A DNA stretch of 64,000 bases, from NCBI GenBank assembly GCA_037074615.1, contig CM073524.1:23513406-23577405 (forward strand), read 5' to 3'. This document shows positions 36,325-48,524 of the stretch, piece after piece; position 1 is the stretch's first letter; each line of letters begins with the position of its first letter. The notes beneath the pieces are model-generated. The model made no database searches. It was not told the origin of the DNA and was given only the letters and a program-made list of their open reading frames with translations. This DNA comes from Leucaena leucocephala (Eukaryota > Streptophyta > Magnoliopsida > Fabales > Fabaceae). Made by a program: the position numbers and the translations under genes.

Positions 36325-38948
36325 ATGGCGATACCTGCTGCTCTCGTTGTTCTTCCCGTAGGCATTCTTTTCATTTGCTCCGGTCTCCTCGTTAATCTCA
36401 CTCAGGTAACCCGTGAGCACACATCCAATTAATCCCTTTCTCTTCGTTTTCTTGTTTGATTCTCCCTCTCCCTCTCTCTTTTTGAATAATGGCCTTTTGG
36501 GGATCACCGGTTTGCATTCCATTACGCCATTATTATATCTTCTGGCCGCTCATCTCTAATGAATACAGTTTTACACAAACCTCAGCCATTCATTTCCGTT
36601 TATTTTTTCGTTCATTGAGCTCTCGAATAGAAGCTATGAAACGGAAATATATGCATGAGAATATATATAGCACCTGAATAAAATGAGTTCCATTAGAATG
36701 CAATGCCAATATATATATATATATATATATATGTATGCATTTTCACAAGAATGACATTCCTTATAAGATCATTTCTATTCGATATCACTTGATCAATTCG
36801 CTTACTATTATATTAGTACTGTGATCTTGCAGGCGATTCTTTTTGTCCTTGTTCGTCCATTAGCAAAGAATTGGTACAGAATAATTAACAAATTACTCGT
36901 AGAATCATTATGGTTGGAGGTCATATGGCTCTTTGATTGGTGGGCACGCATCAAGGTGTTTACTTTATATCTCAATCACTCCATCTCTTATTTGTATTTA
37001 ATTAATCCCTCTTGTTAATTTGCCTTTATAGTTAACTGCTTATTGAAAATGCCATAAAATAAAGGAAATATAAAGGAGACAAATGAATGCCAGAAAATGA
37101 GGATGAGATTGGATTTTGGATTTATCAATTTATACTCATATACAATTATTGACTTTTTTAAATAAATTAAGGGAGCTAAATAAATCAATTAATTGTTCAA
37201 TCAATAAAAAAAATTCATATTATATACTTCTCAATCTATCCAAATTAATCAATTAACTTTTATATTAGTTATAATTAATTAATTTATTTGGCTTTCTTAA
37301 TTTATCTAAAAAATCAATTAACTCTATGAGTTAAAAAATATATGACTCAAATTAAAGGAGGAGAAAGGTCACGTTTGTTGGATATATGCAGTCATATTCA
37401 TGTGTGTGTGTGGGTGTGAATGGTAATCCCCCATTTCAAAGTCAATATGCACATGCGGAAAGCATCAAGTTATAATCATTGTTGATACGTTTCTTGCAGA
37501 TATCTATTGAGATGCTAATGATTTTAGATATAAAGTAGTTTAATATTCATACTGTAGTCTAGCTAACTGGTTGAATCCGATCCCACGAGCAGGTTGAGCT
37601 GCACACAGATTCAGAAACCTACAATCAATTAATGGGTACTTCGACGATTAATTCGTGGTTATAAAGTTACACACACAAACCAAAGCAGATCTCATAAAAT
37701 AACAATCTTGTCTGAGAAAATTTCAGGTAAAGAGAATGCTCTTGTTATCTGCAACCACAGGAGTGACATTGATTGGCTTGTTGGATGGGTCTTAGCTCAG
37801 GTGCCTATAATTATCTGTAGATTTATTCAATTTTTATTTTATAATTGCAGTTGCCTTTCATTACCTAAATTAAAATGGTAAAGTTGATCTTTAAATTGTA
37901 CTGCGTATGTTTGTAATTTGTGGCAGCGATGTGGTTGCCTTGGGAGCACTGTTGCTATGCTGAAGAAAGAATTAAAATACCTTCCAGTGAGATTTTATCC
38001 CTCTTCCTCTCTGTGTATTTCCCTTTTAGCCAGTATTATACTTGCAATGCAATGATGAATTGAATTTTTAAGCTTTACTGATCTCAATGCACACGGGGTT
38101 CGCCTCTATGCAGGTCGTAGGTTGGTCAATGTGGTTTAGTGATTATGTCTTTCTGGAGAGAAGATGGGATAAGGATGAAGCAACATTGAATGTATCTCTG
38201 CTTGCATTGTCCTAAATGAGATAACTAAGAATTTATTATTTGACACGATTTTGTTGTGATGTTTCATTGACAATATATTTTTATGAGCAGTCAAGTTTTG
38301 AGCAGCTGGAGGACTTTCCCATGCCCTTATGGTTGGCTCTTTTTGTGGAAGGAACTCGCTTTACAGAGTCAAAGCTTCTCTCGGCTCAAGAGTTTGCGGC
38401 TTCCAAAGGGTTGCCTATTCCTAGAAATGTTTTGGTGCCTCGTACTAAGGTGAATATTCAGCTCTGGTTAGTTTTCATTATGTCCATCTTTTCCCAGCAT
38501 CTTTAAAATATGCAAGCTTCAGAGTAGATTTTGTTTGAAAGGTTGATTGGTCATTGATTATTCTTGTGCAGGGTTTTGTGTCGGCGGTGACAGGAACGCG
38601 TACGTTCATTGAAGCTGTATATGATTGCACGTTTGCGATTCCAAAAAGCCAGCCTTCACCTACTCTTACGAGACTGTTTCAAGGCATTTCTAGCTCGGTA
38701 GGCGTACTGAGAATCTTGGCAAATCCTTACATGGATTGGATTGGCATTATCTTGCTAATGGATGTTGATATATTTACAAATCCTTACATATGAGATTTGT
38801 AAATAAGTGTTGATGCGCGTGTCTATATATATATATATAGGTGAAGGTCGATCTTAAACGACACTCAATGGAGGAACTGCCAGAAACAGCTGATGGCATT
38901 GCACAATGGTGTAAAGACAAATTTGTGGCCAAGGTATACAACAAGCAA

Positions 38949-38994
<46 letters not shown>

Positions 38995-39446
38995 CATGAT
39001 TGGCGTGTGTGACTTTGAGGCTGGTTAATTTTGACTGCTTTGTTGGGTGAAATGTCAGGATGCTGCACTGGAGAGATATCGGACAACGGGAATATTCAGC
39101 GAACAAGAAATGCACCACATGGGTCGGCCTAAGATATCTTTGGTGGTAATTAACAACATATCATTAATATTTTCTGATAATAATAAGATAAGATGCATGA
39201 GTTTTGACTTTTGAGGTTGCAATGGAACAGGCTGTGATATGTTGGCTTTTTGTTGTGGGGTTGCTAGTGGCCACCGTCGGCTTCTCCTGGTCGCACCTCC
39301 TGTCCTCACGGGAAGGCATATTATGCGCGGCAGTGTTGCTGATCCTCGTCACTGTCGTCATGGAAGTCCTCATTTCATCATCATCTTCAGCTGATAATTC
39401 CTTACCCAAAACAGATCCAATGAAGGAGACCCTTCTTCCGAGATGA
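36325..39446 (+). CDS. LPAT3: 1-acyl-sn-glycerol-3-phosphate acyltransferase, LPAT2/3 type
   Basis: Eleven exons (36325-36405, 36833-36955, 37593-37635, 37727-37800, 37927-37986, 38114-38191, 38291-38449, 38572-38697, 38841-38933, 39059-39145, 39231-39446) give 379 residues. The enzyme transfers an acyl group from acyl-CoA to the sn-2 position of lysophosphatidic acid, making phosphatidic acid at the endoplasmic reticulum. The catalytic motif NHRSDID (NHX4D, His93 to Asp98) and substrate motif FVEGTRFTE (Glu173-Arg176) are intact, as is PRTKGFVSAV. An N-terminal hydrophobic segment (residues 5-24) and two C-terminal ones frame the catalytic part. The start MAIPAALVVLPVG, the block WLFDWWARIK and LEDFPM favour LPAT3 over LPAT2, from memory of the Arabidopsis proteins. 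Introns carry long TA repeats, one ending at the acceptor of exon 9. Confidence 0.92.
37150..37325. mobile_element. AT-rich MITE, family A copy, in LPAT intron 2
   Basis: It shares TTAATTAATTTATTTGGCTTTCTTAATTTATCTAAAAA-type sequence, in order, with 18826-19005 and 47345-47580. It lies wholly within the second LPAT intron, so it does not disrupt the reading frame. Confidence 0.5.
38951..38991. repeat. (AT)n microsatellite in LPAT intron 9
   Basis: About 20 AT units begin 18 bp after the donor site. A shorter TA run (38824-38839) forms the tract directly before the acceptor of exon 9. Confidence 0.95.
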
Positions 39447-39952
39447 TCCCTCCAACTCTCGCCTTTGCACAATGTTGTCCTTTTTTTTAAATACATCTTT
39501 TGTACCATATCCTCTCTTTTTCTCTACCCCTACCTCTCCTTGTAAATTTAATGCAAATCATAAATTGAACGGGGCAGAGCTCACTATCAATATCAATTAT
39601 TATGATAAAGTAATTATTAAATCATTTTTTCTATATAATGCATTAATTAATTAATTAAAAAAATGAATTCAACACTAAAATATTGAAATATTATTTTATA
39701 TTAAATGAAAATTTTATCATAAAAAAATTCTTATTCATAATAAAATTATTCATAGTCCCATCAACCTATCTGAAATGGAAATCACTGGTTAAGGATGACA
39801 AAAAATCCTCGTCATTAGGATGAGATGACTAAAACATAAAAAATGGCATCAACTAGCCGGCCGATAGTTACAACTTAAAGGCTAATAGGTGCTAAAATTA
39901 TGGACTATGAATTGGAACTGGACCTCATGTATGAGAGTTGTCCCGGAGACCA
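39447..39952. other. Convergent 3' flanks of LPAT and HMA5
   Basis: About 500 bp of AT-rich sequence separate the two stop codons and must hold both polyadenylation regions. I see no other feature. Confidence 0.6.
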
Positions 39953-42900
39953 TCAAGAGGACGCCACGTGCAAAGGTTTCTTGTAGAGCTGCAACAAGAG
40001 AGAGGAAGAAACAACACTGAGAGAAGAAGCAGCCATGCAAGCACCGGCAAGCCACGGGGGCAACCTGATTCCGGTGAAGGGGAACAAGATGCCAGCAGCA
40101 ATTGGCATGCCAAGAATGTTGTAACCAAGAGCCCAGATATAGTTGAGACGGATTCGAGACATGGTCTTCCTCGACAGATCTATGGCTGTAACTACATCTT
40201 CCAAGCTGCTTTTGACCAGAACTATATCAGCTGCTTCTAGGGCTATGTCAGTTCCAGCACCGATTGCCATGCCGACGTCAGCAGCGACCAAAGCTGGTGA
40301 GTCATTGATTCCATCGCCCACCATTGCCACCACCATACCTTTCATCTGCACCCGGTTTCAGTAAAATAACAGAGACGATCATCATTGACCAATTATTTAT
40401 TTTCCACATCACCACAAATATAAGTACTCAAGAATCATTGTGTTCGTTAACCACATTGTAGAATTATAGAATGGCATACAATGAAAGTGTCATATCATAT
40501 CTTTTCAAGTAAAGCTGAATATAGTTACAAGCCTTACCTGTAAGTCTTTAACCTTATCTGCTTTTCCCAGTGGATCAGTCTCAGCGAAGACCTCGTCTAT
40601 ACCAACTTCATTTGCAATAGCAGTTGCAGTAGCGCAGTTATCGCCGGTCACCATGATGCTTAAGATGCCCATGGAGTGGAGAAAAGATATCACACGCTTA
40701 GCCCCAGGCTTTACAGGATCAGTTACAGAGAAAGCTCCAGCAATCTTTCCGTCGATTGAAACCAACACACAAGTTCTAGCCATAACTTCATTTTCAGAAA
40801 CATACCTTTCAACCTCGGGACTTATTGGAACATTACCAGAATGCATTAGACGTTTGTTCCCAACTAAAACTGTTCTCCCACCAACTTTTCCACTTACCCC
40901 AGCCCCCATGTGCACCTCGAAGTCCTTCACATCAAAGACTTGCTCAGCACTAGACCCAAACTTCTGGCGCAGCCTCTTTGCATAAACCACAACAGCTTTT
41001 GCTATTGGGTGTTCACTGCTTGCCTAAATTTGTAGAAACCATGAGATATTTATATTACTTATCAAGAAGTTGTTTTGGAAAGTAAAAGATAATTCGGTTG
41101 AAAAACTTCAGCATCAATACATAATCTTCACATGGTGAGAACTCTTCTTTTTGTTATTCATCTCGAATTGTGAGAATTGAATAATAATGACAAAATCCAG
41201 AGACCATGCACTAGTTATATGTATTATTTTTCAAATAAATAAAATGGAGAGGAATGGTATTGTTTAGTATTATTCATAATTTAATATCGAAATTTGGGGA
41301 CCACACCCTAGTTATTACCAATCTGACAAATGTTTTCAATATATTAAAGAGAATGAAACTCCACCAAAGATTCAGATTTCCATACAAGTACAGCGAGCAA
41401 CATTTAAACAAGTACCTCCACTGCAATAGCCACGTCACATAACTCCTCCATCAAAAATTCAGAAAATAGCACCGCACTAACTACCTCTGGTTTTCCAATG
41501 GTAAGTGTCCCTGTCTTATCAAACACAACAACTTTAACCTACATCAAGAACAATGAGTAAAATTCCAGGTAAATAAGGTAGCGTTAAACAACACCCCAGC
41601 TAATATTTACTAGATTATGCCAAATGTTAATGTAGATAAAACAGAAATAATGTGAAACGGCGCCTTTGATCTTAAAACCCAATTATCAATGCCTTTGTTT
41701 AAGATAATAATGCCGCACAAGAGCTATGGATAACTGCAAACAAAGGACCATTACCTTGTGTGCCTTTTCTAGTGCATCCCCTCCCTTGATGAGTACCCCT
41801 TGAGAAGCACCCATACCTGAAGCAACCATGACTGCTGTTGGCGTTGCTAGACCCAGAGCACATGGACAGGCAACAACTAGAACTGAAATAGCAAACTGCA
41901 AAGCAAGCTCAAATGCATCCATAGCTTTTGGTATCCAATACTTAGGGTAAATGCCAGCTTCCCCTGGAATAAACCATCCCAACCAGGTTATGAATGCTGC
42001 GACAACCACCTAAAATTGCAATAATAAACGCCATTAATGCTTTATTTCTTGAAGAAAAAATGAAACAATGATAGGATAATTAAAAAAGCTCACTATTGGA
42101 ACAAAAACTTTTGAAATTTGGTCGGCAAGTTTTTGAATCGGTGCTTTAGCGAGTTGAGCAGATTCTACAAGCTGAACGATTTGAGAAAGTGCAGTTTCTG
42201 TTCCAACATGTGTGGCCTTAACCAGTAAGCAGCCGTTCTCATTCACGGTCCCACCAATAACCTGTTCAGCAAAATGTGAGAATAAAAAAGTTCTCACCAT
42301 TCAAAATTGCCATCTTGAAAACAATATGAAACCAAAATTTGGGACAAAAATAAAAATGACGCATCATTTCCTACATCCCCCTTAAATGATATTTCATTTT
42401 TTATACCAATTATCTGTTATCTAATATTACCAACTACTTCAAATTTGAGCATTGTCAGGCTAAGACCTTTTTCATAATTTATGGAAAATTAAAGGTAGCA
42501 CTCTAAACATGATTTTCTCCATCTACAAGACTCAAATCTAAGAACTTATTTATGGAAAATTGAATAGTGTCAAAAGTGAATCCTATCTCTGACTTTCAAT
42601 TTTACCTATATTCCTAAGAAATCTCATCATTGAATACTGACACCCCCGTTTGTCATTTATGGTTTTGTCTTCATCCATTAAGTCTTGGAGTGCTCATGCT
42701 TTTATTATAATTAAAATTAAAATAAACTAGGAGGCATACTACATAAATAATACCTTGTCTCCCGGACTTTTATCAATAGATGTTGCCTCACCCGTGATCA
42801 TACTTTCATTTACATAACTTTGCCCTTTTATAACAATACCATCGACAGGAATTTTGGCCCCAGGAACAACTCTAATTATGTCGTTCCTTTGTATAAATTG

Positions 42901-44555
42901 AGTGTCGACTTCTGTCTCAGAGATGACATTTCCATCAGCATCCAGGGCCAATAAACAAACTTTATCAGGAACAAGTTGTGTCAACTTTGCTAAAGCATCT
43001 GACGTTTTCCCTTTAGCCACAACCTCCAAATATTTTCCCAAGAGAATAAAGGATATTAACATGGAACTGGTCTCAAAGAAATCTTGTCCTTGAAATGTTA
43101 CTGAAGTGAGAGCTTTTATTAGAATATAAATAGAGTAAAAATACGCAGCATTAGTGCCAAGTGCAACCAGTACATCCATGTTAGCAGATCTTCGCCTCAG
43201 GGCATGATATGATCCAACATAGAACCTAATCATGTATTCAAAACAAAAAGCTAATAAAATGGCTCTATTTCTTGAAAGCAAAGTCAGTCATATGTTGGCA
43301 AGTAACAGTAACAATAAATTAAGATCAAATAAATGCTTAAAATCATTCAAACAAAAGCAAGAAACATATTTTATGACTCATCCAATACCTTTTCCCAACT
43401 ATGAACTGAACAGGTGTGCTAAGGATCCATCTTAGAAACATTCCAATAGTTAACATATTGTGGATCTTATAGTTCAACCAGTTGCCATAAGGAGGAAGCA
43501 TGGGAAGTACCATGGCAAATAAGAACACGGGAACTGAAAATAAGCAGCTGAAAAGAAATTGGTCCCTATACATATGAATTTCATCCATGCTCCCTGTTTC
43601 TCTTTGTCTTGAAGGAGAGTACAAGGTTGCATGATATCCACTGGGGCCATGAGCAACTGCTTGAATGCACTGTATAAGAGATCTGGGACCTGTAACATCT
43701 GGATCATAGGTAACCGTAACTTTACGTTCTGTCAAGTCCATCTCAACATGATTTACACCTTCAGCTAATTCAAGAGATGACATTACAACATTAACATCCT
43801 CTGGAGAATCTAGTCCTTCAAGTCTCAGATGCACTTTGTTCACATCAGTCCCCGAGCTAATGAGATCCACTCCAAAGCCAGCATCTTCTATTGCTTCAAT
43901 TATTTTGTTTGTATCGGTAAGATTAGGATCAAAATGCACTTTTGCTTCTCCTAAAGCCAGGCCCACTGCTGCTTTTTTCACACCATCAACCATTTGAAGA
44001 GCACGCTCAACTGATTCAGAGCAGCTTGTGCACGCCATTCCTTTAATCCTGACCTTACATACTGATATGTCTTGCTCCGAAAGCTCGTGAACTTTAAAAC
44101 CTGCTTCTTCTACAGTTTCTTTTATTTTCTTGACCTACAATAATTTCCATTAGAATCACCAATTTACGTTTTGTTTCTTGATCCAAATTTCAGGTATGCG
44201 TACATGAGAAACATACAGCCAATAAATCAAATAACTAATAAGGAAAAACTAAACCACTTTGACATGTTACAAGCTAATTAAATTTTCAATATATCAATAG
44301 ATGACTTACACTAATGAGCTTTGGCACATACTTGACTGTAGCTTTGCCATCAATTGCTGACACCATAACACCAGTAACTCCATCAAGGTTTCCAACCACA
44401 GATTCTATTGAATTTACACAGGATGCACAAGTAATATCTTGTATTCTAAACTTAACTTCCCTGAGCGTGGCATCTTGTGGAGTCTGCAACAAAGGGGTCT
44501 TAAGATCATGCATTCTACTAGCTTCAGCTATTCCCTTCTTAGACAGAGGGTTCAT
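39953..44555 (-). CDS. HMA5: Copper-transporting P1B-type ATPase, HMA5 type
   Basis: Eight coding exons (44555-44310, 44134-43389, 43225-42754, 42261-42094, 42009-41755, 41538-41416, 41023-40538, 40345-39953) give 962 residues. HMA5-type pumps export Cu(I) and detoxify or distribute copper, mainly in roots. Two N-terminal heavy-metal domains have intact CxxC pairs (Cys43/Cys46 in ITCASC; Cys117/Cys120 in MACTSC). A third domain-like repeat (from about 145) lacks cysteines. Later motifs are the membrane CPC (592-594, in VACPCALGLATPTAV), the phosphorylated Asp636 in DKTGTLT, the SEHP loop (His675), MVTGDN, and GDGINDSPA (from Gly842). The start is the first ATG after a 5'-UTR intron acceptor (44570-44561). 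The short tail ending LYKKPLHVASS fits HMA5 rather than RAN1/HMA7. All catalytic residues are present. Confidence 0.94.
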
Positions 44556-44560
44556 TGACT

Positions 44561-45299
44561 CTACAAAAAGAATGAAAACAATGAGATAACAAATCCCTGT
44601 TTTCAATTGCCCATTACTGATTTTTTTTCATTTTTCTTTTGGTCAAGAATTATATGAAATTAAATATGGTTCCATAGCTTATATAGACTCCTTACGTAAT
44701 TTTAAGATATCGTTAGGCAATTGCATTTAATGGTAACTGAAGTTAGCGTGGCGTTCGCTCTCCTTTTCAAAAGGAAAATAAACCAGAGAAAGAAAAAGGA
44801 ATCGAGATCCATCCGAAGATGATAAATAAATGATCAGAAATAAACCGGATAGCAGGATGAATACGCTCCCATAACACTCTTAAACTGGGGACACGAGCCG
44901 ATCCCCACAATTATCACAGTACTCATTCAGATAAACCTGTCGTCAATGAAGTTAGTTAACATTTAAACTAAAAACGTGGCATACCACTTATATTTAAGCC
45001 TAAACTAAGCCAACAAAATATACAGCACGTTCGCTGTCTTACTCGTCTCTTCAGTCCTACCCGACCTACCACTGGCCCCAACAAAAAAAAAACTGTGAGA
45101 GAAAGAAAGTTTAAGCCAATCCACACGTCTCTAATTATACAAGCTCAAATACTTCGACTGAAATAAGAAATTAAGAAGCAAAACAGAAAACTTTAACACG
45201 TTGAACATCTGCAGCAAAGTTTCTTTTCGGCCAAAGGGGGGAACCACGGTGATAACAAACTAACGAATTGATCGGAGCAACAATATATGGGAATCTTAC
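44561..45299 (-). other. Probable 5'-UTR intron of HMA5
   Basis: On the minus strand a strong donor AG|GTAAGAT sits at 45299 and a good acceptor TTTTTGTAG ends at 44561, six bases before the HMA5 ATG. A leader intron of about 740 bp explains both the absence of an upstream coding exon and the stops between. This is inferred from splice signals only. Confidence 0.55.
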
Positions 45300-45410
45300 C
45301 TCTAACTAGTAACAACGCGCAAAGGGCTGCGCGCCGCTTAGAGGTTTTTTAAACGTACGCGCAATAGGGCCCAAGGAAAAAAAAACTCAAGAGACCTCGG
45401 ACGTTATGGA

Positions 45411-45418
45411 CACGTGGC
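45411..45418. promoter_or_regulatory. G-box/ABRE-like CACGTGGC upstream of HMA5
   Basis: CACGTGGC lies about 110 bp upstream of the inferred HMA5 leader exon. A GGGCCC element, of the type seen in many housekeeping plant promoters, lies nearby at about 45368. Function is inferred from position. Confidence 0.4.
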
Positions 45419-45873
45419 GCAACCAAGGTCACTAATAACAAAGCACGAAGTTTTCAAATTTGACTGCAAATTAAATGATTTATCAGAAGAATGCCACTAT
45501 TGTTATCGAGGTTCGGGTGATGTGAAATGGATATGCGGAGGCGGAGACGCACAGAAAATATTTAATTGACTTATTGAGAAAGAAGAGACTAAAGCGGGGG
45601 AAAATATAGGGTTACCGAAATAGAAGACAAGCGGGTGCTGATGGGCGGCGGTTTCAACGAAAGGTTTGCGGAGGAATCTGCAAAGTCAAGTGCGTCGGAA
45701 AGCTCCGATAGAACCGATGAGAAGTTGTCGCATTAGAATAGAATAAGCCTCTCTCTTTCAAAAATTCGAATCCTTAACGTCTTGCGGTTCCCACCAAATA
45801 TTCACGGCATGCCCCTTATACCCTCCCCTTCATAAACTGCAGCGCGCCAAATCACTCTTCAAGTCTACGTGTG

Positions 45874-46310
45874 TGTTTGCTAATCTCTAAAATTTTGATT
45901 TTAAAAATATTTCTAGTATAAATTTTAGTTTAAAAAATTTTTAAAATATCAAAAAAAATTAGATTAAATTATAATTTAAAACTAAAATTTTAGATAAATT
46001 ATTAAAATTAACTTTTAGTACAATAAAAAAATGTATAGACTATCCAATTACTATTTTACTCTTATTTTTTTATATTTTTTTTCTTCTCTCCTCTCTCTTC
46101 TCTACCCTCTCTCATCTCTCATATTTTTAATAAAATTATACCCTTTATAATATTTTTTTAATTACAAAAGTTTTTTAGTAATAATTATCCAAACACTCAT
46201 TTATTCATAATCATTTTTTTCCATAAATTCTTTTCTAAAAATTCTTTTTCTAAAAGCTGTCCAAATTTTTTTTCATAAACGTTTTTTTAAACTCTTTTCT
46301 AAATAGGCCA
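45874..46310. mobile_element. MITE with pyrimidine-rich core (family B), degraded copy
   Basis: It has the same layout as 21176-21733 and 49723-50230: a GTGTGTTTG start, AAAATTTT-rich arm, TATCCAATTACTATTTTACTC, a CT-rich tract, ATAAAATTATACCCTTT, and ATCCAAACACTCATTTATTC near the end. The right terminus has drifted (AAATAGGCC). Confidence 0.55.
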
Positions 46311-46332
46311 TATATATTTTGTACAAATTTTT

Positions 46333-46560
46333 TTAGAAAGGGATTGGGCTTATCCACGATTTAAGGGGCAGGGTAAAATCTTCTTTACTCTTAAGTATAC
46401 TAATGTCGGGTAAGGCGAGCTGCCAATTACCTTTTAGTATAAATCTAGATACTTAGGAGTTAAGAAACCTCTTCAAGTATCGTGACTAGAACTATAATAA
46501 AATAGTACTGCTTAAAGATTAAATATATTTTAAATAGTGTATATCTCACCTTCGTTAATT
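46333..46560. repeat. Dispersed ~230-bp repeat (family C), copy 2
   Basis: It aligns with 22492-22722 from GATTGGGCTTATCCACGAT to TATCTCACCTT, in the same orientation. It follows directly on the family B MITE, separated only by a T-rich junction. Confidence 0.6.
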
Positions 46561-47344
46561 GAAATATTGGTTATATATATATATATATATATGCGCCTGC
46601 CGCCCGGGCCAATGTGGCTCAATTGGATGAGGATTGCAGAAACTGATGCCTTTGGGCCCACACTGGTATAGATGCCTTATTTTACTGTTTTGATCGAATT
46701 ATATTATTTCAGTATTAATGTTGGGTTTTCTTCTAATTTATTAAAAGTCTAGGTCGTTGCTTGCTTAAATTTATGAGTAAATTGACAACTAGCCATTGAC
46801 ATACATTTACAGTATTTATATTCTCAATTTTGTTTTGTGTATATTATTTTTGTATCTTGTTTTGGGTATATTTAGTATACATAACTTTTGGGATATATGA
46901 AAGGTAAAAAAGGTGATAGGAAATCGGTCATGTGCTTATAAATGAGAAAATAACAAAAGCGATAAACAAATTAATTAATAAGAACGATGCATAATAAATA
47001 AATTATTTACCATAATTTGGTATTCCTCCTTTGTCATGCAACATGAAGAATATGCCAAAAATACATAAATTATTTTTCGTATTTCTATAAATACCGCATA
47101 ATTATTATGATGGTCAAGTCCTTGATCTAATTAGTTATAGATGCACGACCACTTGGGGAGTGCTTTGTTGTAAAAATGGGATTGCTTTGAACTTTAGAAT
47201 ATTATTGTGGAATTTGATACCAATGGATTTGGATGCAATTGTTAAAAGTGGGGGATGGTCCTAATTGGTGATGTTTGGTGTTTGTGGAAGACATTCAATG
47301 CGTAGGTGAGAATTTCCAATCTTGTGGTTTTTTTCAATAATATT
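46561..47344. other. AT-rich intergenic DNA between HMA5 and OEP80
   Basis: It contains an (AT)n run at 46571-46591 and no coding similarity that I can see. Confidence 0.5.
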
Positions 47345-47580
47345 TTATTTAATTTTAATTATAAAAGTCAGTTAATTTATTTTAGATATATCTAAAAAAA
47401 TAAAATAAAATAGTTAATTATAATTAAATATAATTATTTAAAATAAATTTATATTATATTCTCTTCAAACTATCTAGATTAGTCAATTAACTCTTATAAT
47501 AATTATAATTAACTAATTTATTTATTTATTAAAATTATTTAAAAAAATAATTAGCATTTATAATTAGAATTGGAGTAATA
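47345..47580. mobile_element. AT-rich Stowaway-like MITE, family A copy
   Basis: The right end, read in reverse, is TATTACTCCAATTCTAATTATAAATG, with the TACTCC terminus of the family (only the first bases are conserved). The left side reads TTATAAAAGTCAGTTAA, giving a loose inverted repeat. The core matches 18826 and 37150. Confidence 0.55.
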
Positions 47581-47879
47581 AATTTTTAATCAATTTAACA
47601 AGGCACCTAATTAACTTCTCAAGTACTATGACTATGAGATGTGTCTTTCTAGTTACAGGCTTCCTTTATTTCCTTTCATCGCTATATCTCCTACTAATAG
47701 GCTTGGTTATAATGGACAAAAAAATCTCAACATTGTTTATTTTGTTAAAAAAAAACAGAGAGAATATCTTCAATTTTTTTAAGCCATTCAGTATTAATGG
47801 CTAAATCTCAATCATAGAATTCAAACTCAAAGCTTTTGTAAGAATTTCAATTTTTTTGTGCCGGTACAGTATTAAATAA

Positions 47880-48068
47880 TACTACTTTCAATCATAATTA
47901 TAAAAATTATATAAGTTTTTAGGTAGATTAATAAAATTAAATAAATAAATTAATTAAAATTAATAAAAAAATTAATTAACTAATTTAAATAAATTAGAGA
48001 GTGTATAATATAAACTTATTTTTAATAATTAGATTTAATTATAATTAACTAATTTATTTTACTCTTTT
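47880..48068. mobile_element. AT-rich Stowaway-like MITE, family A copy
   Basis: The left end TACTACTTTCAATCATAATTAT is the mirror of the right end of the copy at 10362. The core again holds TTAATTAACTAATTTAAATAAATTAGA. It lies about 450 bp upstream of OEP80. Confidence 0.5.
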
Positions 48069-48097
48069 TTTTGTTATAAAAATTTTTTAAAAAATAG

Positions 48098-48250
48098 TTG
48101 GGCTCACTTACGATCTAAAGGCATGACAAAATTTCCTTTTCTCCTAAATGATACTAGTGTCGGGCAGGACGAACCGTCTATTATCTTCAGGCATAAACCT
48201 AGACATTCTCTAAAATTTAAATATAGTCTAAATAATCGTATATTTTATTT
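48098..48250. repeat. Dispersed repeat (family C), partial copy 3
   Basis: It matches the first half of copies 1 and 2 (TTGGGCTCACTTACGATCTAAAGG, ACTAGTGTCGGGCAGG) and then breaks off or is deleted internally. It sits roughly 280 bp upstream of the OEP80 start codon. Confidence 0.55.
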
Positions 48251-48524
48251 TTTTACTAGTTGAACTTACGGACAAATGGGTTTTATTTTACTCTTTTAAC
48301 AATAAAATAAAGGAATAGATTATTCCAATTTCCAACCAATATCCCTTCAAAACTTCTCGGGTCCCGTATGGAAACGAATTCATATGCCCGGTCCATACAC
48401 GAAGCTCCGGGATTCACCGGAAGCTTAGCCTTTCTCGTCCACGACTGCCCGCCGCTTCAGTGGGGCTTCTCCATTTCCTTGCTTCAAATTTCAAATTTTC
48501 CTGTATTTTTTAAGCGAGCCCAGA

